The notes below the pieces were generated by a model. The model had not been told where the DNA came from. It did not search any database and was given only the letters and a program-made list of their open reading frames with translations. Positions 1 to 10,645 of a DNA stretch of 64,000 bases are shown here, in pieces. How positions within the stretch are numbered: the stretch's first letter is position 1; each line of letters opens with the position of its first letter. This DNA comes from Terebella lapidaria (taxonomy: Eukaryota; Annelida; Polychaeta; Terebellida; Terebellidae). The stretch spans positions 15,531,809-15,595,808 of the forward strand of contig OX424559.1 of NCBI GenBank assembly GCA_949152475.1, in the 5' to 3' direction. The translations under genes and the position numbers were made by a program.

Positions 1-1419
1 CCGATTGGTCGTCGGCGGGAACAGCAGGCAAAGTTGACGAGCAACCTCGCCGAACGTCACTGTTCCCACCGGCAGACACGGCATCATGCGGAGAGCTTTC
101 CCTTCCAGGCTCCCCGCGAGGACGTGTCCAGCTTCATGCTGGGACCATCCTTCGTACACGGCGGTACGCCATACCTGGAGCAAGTAGTCCTCCAAGTCGG
201 CGTTATCCCCGTTGAACCGTTTCCGCCACGAAGAGTGGTCGGGCCCGTCATCGCGTTTGCTACGCGCCCGACGTGCGGTCCCGGCTCCGGGGTCGTCCGT
301 GTACAGCGGCAAGTTCCGTGCGCTTCCTGCGCCTGCGGCGGAGTCTGCCGGAGCAAACATCGACGCCGCGGACGGAGGAGCAGGGAAGCTCACGTTTGCC
401 GCCGGGGTCATTCCCGCTAAAAACCCACTCTGGCTAGGTGCGGGCGGGGCTCCCATCGAACCTACTGGGTAGGCTCCAGAAGGGGCGGCAAAGCTTGGGG
501 CCGAAGCCACCTGTTGCCACTGCCCGTCCGGCACACTATACGTGCCAGGGTAAGTCGACCACGCGGCTTGCGCTCCAACCGTCGGAACGGTCGACGCGGT
601 CGCCAACGTGGTGCCTCCGAGCCGCGGGGCAGGCGCGGGTCCCATTGCGGGGGCCACTGGCGCCTGCGGACTCGGCAGGACTTGGGGAGGGGCTACTGGC
701 CCAGACATCCCCGGACTTGAGATGGCCGACGGGTCAACGCTCGAAGGCGGCTGATTCCGCTTGAACAGTACAAGCGCCTCGGATATCAGCCACCTCTCCC
801 TCTCCGTCAAAGGCCCCGAGTTGCCTTGTGACAGCGGAGAGAGGGAATGGTTCCGCCGGTCAGATCGTCCCTGATGGGGCGACCGGGCGCGGTCATAGCG
901 CCCTCTGGGGGCCAGCTCACCAAGCGCGTCGGCGAGCTGGTCTACCACATCACCCGGTGCGGACCGACCAGAGCCCATGCCGGAGGCTCGCGATGGAGCC
1001 CACCCGGCCAGGAGTGGCATCTGATACTGCTGGTCCGCCTGTCCAGAAGTGCCCGCAGTAGTTGGCGCTCGATTCCGGACGTCCGGAGACGTCCCACGGA
1101 AGAGTGCCGCTTGCCACGGACTCATTCTGGGCCTGGGCGGGCGCGGCGTAGAGCCGTTGCCGGCTCCGCCTACCGCGCCTAACACATCAAGGCCCGGCCT
1201 TGATGACAACTCCTGTTGCGGCCCCGCGGGGCTAGACTCTACGTCCGGAGACGGAGTCAGGGACGCCGGAGTCGACTCCGCAGACTGGGTTCTGTCCGCG
1301 GAGGGCTCCGCACATTCCCTCCGGCCGCCGGAGTCACCCGAAGATGTCTCACGGCGGCTGTCGCGCGACCGGGTGTGATCCGCGACATTACCTCCCGTTT
1401 CCCCCCCCCTTGGGTTCAT
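1..1419 (-). CDS. Gag-like protein of an LTR retrotransposon, 5' part, cut by the window edge
   Basis: Read on the minus strand, the frame is open from a stop at 1453-1455, with the first ATG at 1417-1419, to base 1: 473 codons and no stop. The first roughly 380 residues are Pro/Ala/Gly/Ser-rich and look disordered. From about residue 398 (the Trp of SSWRKRF) the sequence becomes a compact, Trp- and Leu-rich stretch (FNGDNADLEDYLLQVW, then GWSQHEAGHVLAGSLEGKA) of the kind found in Ty3/Gypsy capsid domains. The primer-binding site and 5' LTR lie just upstream, which fixes it as the first ORF of the element. Capsid C-terminus, nucleocapsid and pol must lie beyond the left edge. The Gag assignment rests on position plus capsid-like composition; clade is not determined. 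Confidence 0.72.
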   Translation of the reverse strand, partial: MNPRGGETGGNVADHTRSRDSRRETSSGDSGGRRECAEPSADRTQSAESTPASLTPSPDVESSPAGPQQELSSRPGLDVLGAVGGAGNGSTPRPPRPRMSPWQAALFRGTSPDVRNRAPTTAGTSGQADQQYQMPLLAGWAPSRASGMGSGRSAPGDVVDQLADALGELAPRGRYDRARSPHQGRSDRRNHSLSPLSQGNSGPLTERERWLISEALVLFKRNQPPSSVDPSAISSPGMSGPVAPPQVLPSPQAPVAPAMGPAPAPRLGGTTLATASTVPTVGAQAAWSTYPGTYSVPDGQWQQVASAPSFAAPSGAYPVGSMGAPPAPSQSGFLAGMTPAANVSFPAPPSAASMFAPADSAAGAGSARNLPLYTDDPGAGTARRARSKRDDGPDHSSWRKRFNGDNADLEDYLLQVWRTAVYEGWSQHEAGHVLAGSLEGKALRMMPCLPVGTVTFGEVARQLCLLFPPTTNR

Positions 1420-1548
1420 TAGCCTTATCTCTGGCTTTGTCTCTTTCCTTTGTCATCCTTTGAGATGTCCTTGAGGAGCGGGCGATCCCCAGGGACTAAG
1501 GAGGCTACAACACTGTGACGGTAGGCTGCGATGGAACACTGTCGGACT

Positions 1549-1567
1549 GATCCTGGTCACGGCACCA
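1549..1567 (-). other. Primer-binding site, histidine-tRNA type
   Basis: On the minus strand, one base after the LTR end (ACA at 1569-1571), the sequence is TGGTGCCGTGACCAGGATC. This complements a 3' end ...CCTGGTCACGGCACCA, which I recognise as an invertebrate tRNA-His acceptor/T-arm. The match was made from memory of the tRNA. A 129-base leader separates it from the Gag ATG. Confidence 0.65.
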
Positions 1568-1568
1568 A

Positions 1569-2305
1569 TGTAAAGTTATTGACTACCGTCCGCTCTTCGG
1601 GATCCTCGAGGATAGTCCTCTCTCATCCGAGTCCTTGCGGACGCGCATCCGCTATTCCGGATCCTCGCGGCAGGGCCGCTCACCGGAGGTCGCGGCGGAC
1701 ACGGTAACTACTTCATCATTAACGGTAACCAGGTAACAGCCCACCCGACACTCCCAGGCCTACGGACACCGTTCAGAAACTAGTTCATCCCTACGGTGTT
1801 AACTGGCGGGGCCTGGCGAGCCGCGGTCTGCCTCGGGGACGGAACCCCGTACAGTCCGACATGCTGGCCAGAGCCTCTGTCACATGTCCCGGGAAGGGAG
1901 AGAGCTGGCGATCCACAGGGCCGAAGGCCCCCGAGTCAGCAACTCGTCTCTCCCAGCCCGGGCCTCCCCACGGAAATCGTCCCCAGGGCTCTAGGAGCCC
2001 ACTACTCGCAAACAGGGAACACAAAGCTCATGGCCGAGCCTCGTGTGCGTCCTGTCTCTCGATCTTGGACAATCTCCTCGAACGAGTCGCTTCCAGTGTA
2101 TATATAATACACCAGAAACTGTAGGGCGCACGCGAGGTTAAATCGATCCATTGTTATAGTTTACTGGAACGTAAATTACAATACGTCGCCGTGACAACGC
2201 ACGCTCGAACGGAGCATGTCAAAACAAGGCCAAGTACGAAAAGGCCACATAAATGGCATTTATGTTTACAAACACCTGCCGCGTGCTTAGGGCAAAATCG
2301 CCACA
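1569..2305 (-). repeat. 5' LTR of the left-edge retrotransposon
   Basis: On the minus strand it starts TGTGGCGATTTTGCCC (2305) and ends CTTTACA (1569), so it has TG...CA ends and is 737 bp. A TATA-like run (tatatata, about 2099-2106) sits in the expected promoter position. Its start matches the starts of the LTRs ending at 3108 and beginning at 5945, which makes all three one family. No matching target duplication can be tested because the other end is off the window. Confidence 0.75.
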
Positions 2306-2552
2306 GTTAATAAAACATTCCGCGAAATTACAGGCGTGCTGGTAGTAATGGGACAATTGACCTGAATCTGATTTGAGTTCGATTTAGATTCGAGTTCAGT
2401 CACTTTACACTTAACGGCACTTTACAGATAACGTCGTGGCATGCTTGCATTTCGAACTATTCCCCTTGTGTATGAATGCCTTGAACTGCTCGAAAAGGCC
2501 ACAATGAAAGCCCATTAGAATTGCACAAATTAGCCACTGGAGACAAAACCTT

Positions 2553-3108
2553 TGTAGAAACAGAGACACATTCACTCACTGGCGGATTTGGGGGGGGGGG
2601 GGTGCACCCGGCGCGCACCCGTGTGGGCATGTTGCTGGCCGGCCTCGCCGACGGCACTGCCGCAGCGATAGAACCTTGGACAGCCCGACAGTCTACCAGA
2701 GCCTGTGTCACAACATCCCAGGGCGAGAAACCGGTGATCACAGGGACGAGCCTCGAATCATCACGGTCCCCTTCCTGGGCGCCCCCCTATGGGAATTGTC
2801 CGAAGGGCCCTTGCGGGCCTTAGCCGGTGAGAAGAGACGTAGAGCTCATGGCCGAGCCCTCCGTCGTCCTCTCGCCTTGCCAGCACTTGAGACAACTCCA
2901 CTGAACAAGACGGTTTCAGTATATTTATAACCCCTGAAGCACGAGACATGAGGGATGAAGTAAGACGACATGACATTTTTACAGTACAGTGGAGCGAGAG
3001 GATAAGAGGGCGTTGCTATGCAGCGCATGTGCTTCGAACATGAGGCAGCCAGAACTAGTAGTGTTTTCCGAGAATCTCCTGCCGTGATCTTTGGGCGAAA
3101 TCGCCACA
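2553..3108 (-). repeat. Related LTR, probably the 3' LTR of a second, older copy
   Basis: On the minus strand it starts TGTGGCGATTTCGCCCAAAG at 3108, shares blocks with the 1569-2305 LTR (for example the conserved 'ctcatggccgagcc' segment) and has a TATA-like tatatttata at about 2919-2928. The far end at 2553 (minus-strand ...TTTCTACA) is my best estimate and would give 556 bp, close to the 567 bp of the solo LTR. It contains a 12-base G run and is probably degenerate. A purine-rich tract abuts its 5' end, as expected for a 3' LTR. Confidence 0.6.
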
Positions 3109-3121
3109 TTACCCCCTTCTT
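3109..3121 (-). other. Polypurine tract
   Basis: The minus strand reads AAGAAGGGGGTAA immediately before the TGTGGCG start of the LTR. A purine run touching the LTR start is the plus-strand priming site of retroelements and marks this LTR as a 3' LTR. Confidence 0.6.
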
Positions 3122-3659
3122 ACAATGTTGGTCCCCAACATGCTCCGCTTGCGCTCAAAACCTGCCGAAACAGGACGAGGGCATCCCATGGCGGAACCTG
3201 AAGGAAGCAAGGTGAGCGGCACCCAGAAGTCACGACGCAGAAGGCTCAGGCCTTAAGGGCGTCATACATCACATCCGGACAGATTATACTGTAACGCGCT
3301 CCATAATTTGGAATAAACCTAGTAAACAAGCTAAAATTTGACCGAGGTAGTCCAAAAAGGATGATGACTTTGGAAGGTCATCTGCCGAAAGGGACGGTGT
3401 GCCGAGTCTTTGGAATATCTTTACAATTAAACTTTAAATTTAGGAATTTTGTAAAACGACACACCAAGTGATCAAAAGTGGTGGTATCTGTAAAAAGTGT
3501 TGCCGGCCGCCTGGCCGGCCGATTCCTCAGACCTGGGGAGAGGGTCTGAAGTGAGGCGGAGCCGCGGGAAGCAACTCTTGCACGCACTGTGTCTCCGCAG
3601 CGACGAGACTACGCTAGCCTGACTCCTCCATCGGCTGCTTGTCCTTGCCATCCTTCTTA

Positions 3660-4765
3660 TCTGGAGACGGCAAATCCCGATGCTTTGAAGCGGGTTGGTA
3701 GACCTGCTGTGCCAAGATCTGTGATGGGCTCGAACATGTCTACCGTGTCTTGGATGTGCTGTGGGCCAGACGTACATTCTTCCCATTTCTGGACTAGAAT
3801 GGGGAATATCGCCAGCTCCAGAGCAGCATCCAACCACCGTGCATTTGACTGCACGAGCGCGGACGACATTGGGTCGTTGACGCCCTGTTGCAGGCGAGCT
3901 TGAGCAGCCTTATTCTCAGCCACAAGTTGTTGCATCTCAGCGGTGACCTCGGCGGAGGCAAAACTCTTCTCGGTCTTGGCGACTTGAGCAGCCTCAGCTC
4001 GGTACCGGCCAAGCCGTTCCAGATAGCTCCTGACCATCACGGTATGCGCTCCTGACCATCACGGTGATGACGGACTCGCGGAAAGTCTTGTAGGCCCGAG
4101 CGCTCCCGGAACCAAACTGTCTGAGAATATCCTCCACCGGATCAATAGGATCCATGTCCAGGGAGGCGGTACTTAGCCAACGGGCGGGCGATCCTTCGAT
4201 CAACAGGGAGGACGGGGACGCCGACCTCGAGAGAGGTGGTGCACGTCTGGACTCACCTGCACTCGAAGGAGCCGCACTACGGACCTCAGGCCGGGTCCCC
4301 ACTGTCAAGCTTGAGGGTGCGGTGGTGTCCGCCATCACACATCCCGCTGACGGACTCCCAGGGACCGTCACCTCCAGCAAGGTCGGATACTCTTCGTCCT
4401 TTAGCGCACTCGGTGACTGAAGAGGGGTTTCGGTTCCCGGAAGCAGTTCTTCCCCTTAGCCGCTGGCTGGGATGGCCGCTTGGGCGAAGCCACGCACGTC
4501 CGTGCCGCAATCTGAGGCATCTCAGACACGACCGTGGTGATCCGAGTCCGCTCTTCCACTTGTTGGGTCTCCAGCGGTTCTCCTCGGAACCCGTAACACT
4601 GTCCTGATCGGAGACAGCCTCTCGGCTATCATCCTCGGGGCCGGGGCGTCCCGAAAGCGTGTCACTGTCCTCAAGGGACTCATCTTCAGACAGGATTTTG
4701 AAATCACTGGCCGGAGGATCCTTCCCTCCCCTGCCTTCCCCGTCAGATACTTCTGACATAATCAA
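3660..4765 (-). pseudogene. Broken ORF upstream of a 3' LTR; product unknown
   Basis: Three overlapping minus-strand frames read like one protein damaged by frameshifts. The N-terminal part (from 4765) is acidic and Ser/Asp/Glu-rich; the middle (from 4380) contains DMDPIDPVEDILRQFGSG; the C-terminal part (3657-4040) is Ala/Gln/Glu-rich and coiled-coil-like, then hydrophobic and Trp-containing (ARWLDAALELAIFPILVQKW). One frameshift lies where 'gcgctcctgaccatcacggt' has been tandemly duplicated, near 4022-4065. Because it ends about 540 bases before the polypurine tract and 3' LTR, it may be the 3'-terminal accessory ORF of that element. I do not recognise the family. Confidence 0.5.
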
Positions 4766-5635
4766 GCACTTGAATGACCAGCGAACGCTGCCTACATTGC
4801 ATATACGGCAGTAAGAGCTGGCAGCTATTCTGCACGTGCAGCAGTGTAGTGCGTCTCCATGGAGACGTCTTTTCTTAGCATGGATTGATACAGGCCAACA
4901 AACGGATTACGTTCTCTTGGTAGGCTCATACATATACACGCATCTCCCGCCAGTGACTCCTGTCATGTCATGTATCCGGGTGGCCTAAAAATAGACCATC
5001 CAGGTCGGTCCCGCAATCACATACAGTAATTAAAATAAGTCATTAGCTATTGCTGTCGCACTGGCGGTCAATGACGTTAATTTAATCACCCCAGCAGAAT
5101 AAAGATTGTATATAAACTAATGAATACCAAGCTACTTGTGGATGTCACAATTATGATCATCCTGAAAGCAGTGATAAAAATAAATATACCACGCCTTCCA
5201 CACTGTTTTTTCTTTCCGTAGAGCACGACATACAGCTTTCACTAGAACATACACAATCTTTTACACCCCTCTTTCGATATGGAGTGTTTTTAGGGTCAAT
5301 ATTCATTGACATGCATTGTAGATTTTCTTGTTGTGAATGATCGTTTCAAACGCAAAATTCTTTATTCCACATTACTGTTTCTAAACTTTCTGTGTCGAAT
5401 TTACATATTATTACTACATAGTTCTAACTTCTATCTCCTTGCTGCTTACTTCCAAGTTCTTACTGGTACTTTCTCAATGCTTAATTCACCATGTCAAGTT
5501 CTAACACCTTTGTCCATGCAAACTATCAAAAACAAATCGCATCTGGCACAATGCATATGGGACTCAGCACATTGCATTTAGAATATAGCATATCGCATGA
5601 TGAACAACGCACAACGAATGAAGCACTCGGCGGTT
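4766..5635. other. No gene seen
   Basis: AT-rich sequence; the only notable element is a short palindrome, gtctccatggagac, near 4855. A 91-codon ORF at 5306-5581 has no recognisable domain or coding character and I do not support it. Confidence 0.5.
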
Positions 5636-5718
5636 AGCGCCGCCTGTCGTCATAATGATACAGTAGTAATTGTTGTGGACAAAATTACTACTGCAACATT
5701 ATGACGACAGGAGGCGCT
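5636..5718. repeat. Short hairpin (inverted repeat)
   Basis: 35-base arms at 5636-5670 (agcgccgcctgtcgtcataa...) and 5684-5718 (reverse complement with three or four mismatches) enclose a 13-base loop. It has the form of a miniature foldback element or hairpin RNA precursor. Confidence 0.7.
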
Positions 5719-5944
5719 GGCCGCATGTAGCCACATGATGTATGAGAAACTAAGACCTCCCTTCATTTGTTACGTGAGTTTTTGGCGCCACACTCATGCA
5801 GCTGAGATGCACAGGCCCCAATGAATTCCCGCACCCCAGGCGCGGACCCAGACCGGTTTGCAACGGTTCGAACAAACCGGTCAGATTTTGAGCACCGGTT
5901 CGGACCGATTTGGAGAGAAAATCCACAAAAAAATCAATAATTCA

Positions 5945-6511
5945 TGTGGCGATTTTGCCCAAAGATCGCGGCAGGTGCTTCTTTTTAAACACGCTTGTTT
6001 CTCGGCCTTGTTTTGGACGCTTCTGTTCGAAGCACGAGCATTGCTCGACAGGTGAGCTCACGCCATGAGCTCCTTGTCTCTGTTCGGGTAAAGGCCAGTC
6101 AGGCCTCAGGGACGACTTCCATAGGGGGCCCAGGTGGAAAAGACCTTGATGACTCGGGGGTGTACGCCCTCTGGATCACCGGTCTCCCACCTGGGATGGT
6201 GCGACACAGGCTCTGGCAAACCGTCGGGGTGTCCAGGGTTCTATCCCAGCAACATGCCCACGTGCGCGAGTTCGGTGGTTCCGCTCCTATGGCATCTCAG
6301 GCTCCGCACACGGCCACATTACCATAACTATGTACTATGTATGTTGTATGTGATGTTGTTGATGTTGATGATGATGACGGTGATGGTGATGTGTTATGAT
6401 GTGATGTATGACGGCCGAACTCGTCCGGACGGACTGTCACCTGGTTGTAGTTCCAATAATTACCGATGCCCGCCGCGTGCGCCCTGTGCGCCTCGGGCGT
6501 CGAACTTTACA
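5945..6511 (+). repeat. Solo LTR with 4-bp target duplication
   Basis: Starts TGTGGCGATTTTGCCC and ends GAACTTTACA, the same termini as the LTR at 1569-2305, but on the plus strand and with no internal region attached. It is flanked by TTCA at 5941-5944 and TTCA at 6512-6515, a perfect 4-base duplication. This is the footprint of a full insertion reduced to one LTR by recombination between its LTRs. A GATGTT/GATGATG microsatellite (about 6350-6405) lies inside. ORFs across it are incidental. Confidence 0.8.
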
Positions 6512-6640
6512 TTCATGATGCATTCGAAATGCTTTGACCTTTATTCGCTTGTATTTTGTTCAAAATCGCCTATCAGGCGAACGTTTGTGGAGTCGCCCCC
6601 ACGTAGCCTACTGTTTCTGGGTATTGATTCCATGTCTATT

Positions 6641-6707
6641 AGGTAAATTTACTTCACTCTGGGGTGGATGGCCCGACCCACCCACCCAGAGTGAAGTAAC
6701 TTTACCT
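6641..6707. repeat. Hairpin, 28-base arms
   Basis: The left arm starts at 6641 (aggtaaatttacttcactct) and is mirrored by the arm ending at 6707 (agagtgaagtaactttacct), with about 10 bases between the pairing parts. It sits in otherwise featureless sequence between the solo LTR and element A. Confidence 0.7.
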
Positions 6708-6951
6708 AGTCCGAGATATGCCATTTAAATTTATAATGGATTAACATTAACATTAAGTTGTATGTATTTCTTCAAGTTTTAATATAATAGCCGGATATTG
6801 AGAAAAGTGTCATGTAGTGTTGACACTTGGCTCATTTTCCGAACTTCGCTCACGAAGATAATCGTGTGCCTAATTTTAGGACCAACACAAGTCTGTGACA
6901 TGTCATAATATATGTAGCATCGAATGCACAGATCGGGTGATATAAAACATA

Positions 6952-8330
6952 TGTAACGGATTCTTCACCCTTCTGTGACGTCTTGATGAACCGGTTTTCT
7001 TGGGAGGTGGGTGAGTTGTTATTTAACCGGAGCTGAAACGGTAAAACTCCGGGAAACTGCTACTGCTGTACGGTTGAACTCCGGCTAGAAGTCTCTGAAG
7101 GTTGGTAGCGTGGTCTGGAATGGACCTCTTAACCGTTGTCCGACTGCCAATCTGCAACTGCACCTGTAAAGTAAGAATCCGGAGGCGTTTCCGTCTCCGG
7201 GTACTGCAACTGCTCCGTCGGGATACCGCTTTACTGCACCAGCTCCGTCATTTTCCGCCTTACTGCAACTGCGACTGCACCTGGAATAGAGAATCCGGGA
7301 ACGTTGCCGTTTCCGAATACTGCAACCGCTCTGCCAGGTTCCGCCTCACTGCAAACTGCTCCGGTTGGCTCCGCCTCACCGCAACCTGCGACTGCACCTG
7401 AAATGGAGAATCTCGGAAGTGTTCTCACTTCCGGTTACCGCAACCGCTCCGTCAGGTACTGCCTCTGCTACTCCGTCGTCCGGTACCGCCTCTGCAACTG
7501 CTTCGTCGTTCCCGTCTCTGCAACTGTTCCGTCCGGTACCGCCTCCGTAGTTGCTCCGTTGAATTCCACCTCCGTCTCCGTCTCCTTCCTTGGTGATCTG
7601 GGTTCTTGGATCACCCTAAGACGTCGTTACAACTTGGTCTTAACCGACTGTGGACTTATCTCCCTTTTCTCCGTATTACTTTCTTTTCCGGTGAACTAAC
7701 TTTATCATAAATTCCAGTTCCCTAACCAACACGAAAAAACAACTCGGTTGAAGTTTTCATGTTTATTTTCCAAGTGCACAGCCAGAAGGCTTAACTGCTA
7801 TCATCTGGTATGACACAAGCCGGAGTAAGGGAGTACTCTGCTATGGGAGAAGGGGTCTGCACAGGTCGACGTCAGGACACCAACTCCGCCATCCGCTGTG
7901 AAGCGGGGGCTTTTATAGACCTGAGACCCACGTCACGTGACCAACCTATTGTGACGTCATAGTCCGCCAAAACACTGATTTTTCCGGAATTTCCAAAAAC
8001 ATGCTAGAACCAATCAGTGGCTGACACGTCACCTTTTAAACCGAAAACGAGGCTGATCACATGACCTTCCGGAAATAACGTCATTACGTTTTTGTACTCC
8101 ATTGTTCCGACTCCGTCTCCGGTTCCGTCTCCGTCTCCGTCTCCGGCTTTACCAACATCAAAAATATACTAAGTTCCGAGACGGAAAACCTTCTAAATAT
8201 CACCAATACGGAACCGAATGAACCCTTAAACACATACACATTTCAATAAACGGTTATTTAACCGTAATATCACAAAACACTGCTAGAATTACCTAGGGGA
8301 AACTTTTGGGAACACCCCAAAACCGTTACA
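6952..8330 (-). repeat. Element A 3' LTR
   Basis: 1379 bp with TGTAAC...GTTACA ends. It carries the same U3 signals as element B in reverse orientation: TGACGTCA, GTCACGTGAC and TATAAAA (minus-strand reading of about 7912-7960). Unlike the other LTR of A, it keeps the block just downstream of the TATA box. ORFs across it are low-complexity shadows of CCGGA/GGAGC-type repeats. Confidence 0.85.
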
Positions 8331-8610
8331 CTCCCCCTTTCTTAGGCTCTGTTCGTCCCGAACAGATCAATATCACATATCACATATACATAAATTTTTA
8401 ACCGTGAAATTGTCCGTATAATCAAACACAACTGTTTCCGTGATCCGGGTACTGGTATCTCTTAACTAGTTTACGGTCACTGTACCCGGATATCTTGCTT
8501 GTTCCGTTTCCCACTTTTAACTCTTAATTATACTAGAATCTGGGAAACGGTTCTTCTTTCTTCTCCTTGCGCCGACTTGACTTGCGACGACTTGCGGCGA
8601 CTTGCGACGA

Positions 8611-9616
8611 CTACTGCCCACCAGTATCATGGCGCGAACTGCTTCCTGACGGCGGACGAGGTGGAATGGTATTTGGTACCAACGTTACGGTCGTCCGAAG
8701 CTTGTTCCTCTGGCATCAACCGGGAGAAGATCGGGATCATGTAAACTCCACTGGGGTGGCACGTAGAACCCATTCCTAAGGCGTTCGTCCCGGATGGACC
8801 AATCTGGAATCCGGACGATCTGACGGGTTGGGACGAGACCAAACGGTGACTCTCTCTGCTCCATGGTCTCCACGTAGATGCCAGAGTTTCTCATCTCGGC
8901 TGGCCCCCACTGCTCCGGTCCCCAACGTACGGCATAGTATCTGGCATGCTCCGGGACTGCAGGTGCAGAGACGGATGCACTCCGTCCTCCAATATTCACC
9001 GGGAAACAGTGGGACGGACACGGTTGAGTTGAAGGACCGCCAAACGGGTAGAAAGTGTATGGTGGACTCTGGGTTGGTGCTCGGGCTTGGCTCCTTCCGG
9101 ACCGCTCACTGGAAGACTAACGAGGCCTGGTTTCCACCGGAGACAGGATTCCGGGTGTAGCTCTGGCTTGATCTATCAGGATACTCCAGCAGGCTCTCTG
9201 CACGTCCGCATGGCTTCGGTCAGACGCGGAAGACTCCATTCCGTCATCCCTAGGCACTGTACTGGTTCTGCTTCCGGCTACTGCTTGAATGGTTGCCGGT
9301 AAAGTTCTCTCCGTGGATCCTCGGGTCTCCGTCTCACTGTCAGCACTGCTCCTGGTTCCGCCTTCTGCTTTGGTCTCCGCTCTGCCTCCTGATCTGCCAT
9401 CGGGTCTGCTGTCCGCTCGGCTATCTGCTCGGCTATCTGCTCTGCTATCCGCTCTGCTATCTGCTCTGCTATCGGCTCTGCTATCGGCTCTGCTATCTGC
9501 TCTGCTATCTGCTCTGCTATCTGCCTCCGTCGACCGCTACACTGCCTCCGCTTCCACCACACGGCCATCCGCCTCCGTCGACCGCTACACTGCCAACCGC
9601 CTCCGTCTACTGCCAC
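8611..9616 (-). pseudogene. Remnant of accessory ORF3 (C-terminal part)
   Basis: 8685-8999 encodes 104 residues nearly identical to the C-terminal domain of element B ORF3 (HARYYAVRWGPEQWGPAEM, PDWSIRDERLRNGFYVPPQW), and the stop corresponds to 8611-8613. Further upstream the GCAGATAGCAGAG repeat region survives (about 9400-9530) but is read in shifted frames. The N-terminal C2H2 fingers and their promoter are missing. Confidence 0.75.
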
Positions 9617-9841
9617 ACCGCCTCCGCTTCTGCCACCCTGCTTTTACTGCATTTTTCTTCGGGACTGGTGGTCTTCCGGGAAATACTTTGTCATTTTTTT
9701 TTACTGCAAAATCTGCTCTTGCCGGAAAATGCTGGACTTGATTCAATTCCGCCAAACTTTGTCTGCGATGTGCACAGCTCAAGGTCTGCTCTCCAACTGC
9801 TGTCAGAGCCCGATTTCAAGGCCCCTTTATACCCTTTCTGC

Positions 9842-10144
9842 TCACGTGACTTGAAAAGCTCCACGCTGATTGGCTGCCTCAGGAGTGACGTCACAATTAT
9901 GCAAAAACTCAACCGTTAACCGAGAGGTGTCCGTCTCCGGTTCAACCGGCTTCTCCGGGTTTTTTTTCCGGCTCCCTTTCAACTGCTTCTCCGAGCGAAG
10001 TATCTGCAATTTCGAAGTATTTCTGCCATCAGGAGGGTTGAATAGAGTCTCAGCCAGTTGAATCTGCCTGCCAGACGTACATCTAGACTGCAAGTTGGGT
10101 GTTTCCGCCATCTGTACTGCTTCGTCAACTGCATATCTGCTCAC
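9842..10144 (-). CDS. Conserved 100-residue ORF of the element family (copy in A)
   Basis: 100 codons, aligned end to end with the 99-codon ORF at 21183-21482 of element B. They differ at a few residues and by one extra Lys, caused by a run of 8 A versus 5 A, a frame-preserving indel. No domain is recognised. The 3' part coincides with an internal promoter-like block, so the open frame could be fortuitous. Confidence 0.35.
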   Translation of the reverse strand: MSRYAVDEAVQMAETPNLQSRCTSGRQIQLAETLFNPPDGRNTSKLQILRSEKQLKGSRKKNPEKPVEPETDTSRLTVEFLHNCDVTPEAANQRGAFQVT

Positions 10145-10645
10145 TGGTATTACTGCTTGTCGACACTGGAAACTGCATACATTCTGTCCAGGAGGAGGCG
10201 CCTTCCTACCTGGGGTGATGTTTCTCCGTTTCTGTCAATCTGCAGTCGGTTTACTGTCTCTGCTAAGTGGAAACTCCGGTTGGATGTCTACAGCCGGAAA
10301 ACTTTTCCGTCTTAATTCTCCTCATACGGAAGACGTGTAGCTGCTTCTTCTGGAGATTCTAGACCGCTAACCCAGGTTCTTCTGGACCCCTGGCCGCTAC
10401 CCTGGACTGGTTGACTATGCGCTCAACCCAGTCAGAACCTCTAGGATGTCTCTATCCGGTCTCTGCACCCTGTTCCGCTCTACTTCCTTTCTCCGCCCTG
10501 TTTCCGGAACCAGCACTTGCTCACTGTTCCAACTTCTTGCGGTCGCTCTCTGCCGGAACTCAACGTTTTACCAGGGTCTCAGCTATCTCCTTCTCCTGCT
10601 CTACAGCTCACCCCGTCTTCCCATATTTCTTCGTCCTCTGCGGCT

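Noticed and set aside
6340..6410. Possible regulatory GATG repeat
   Set aside because: A simple microsatellite inside the solo LTR.
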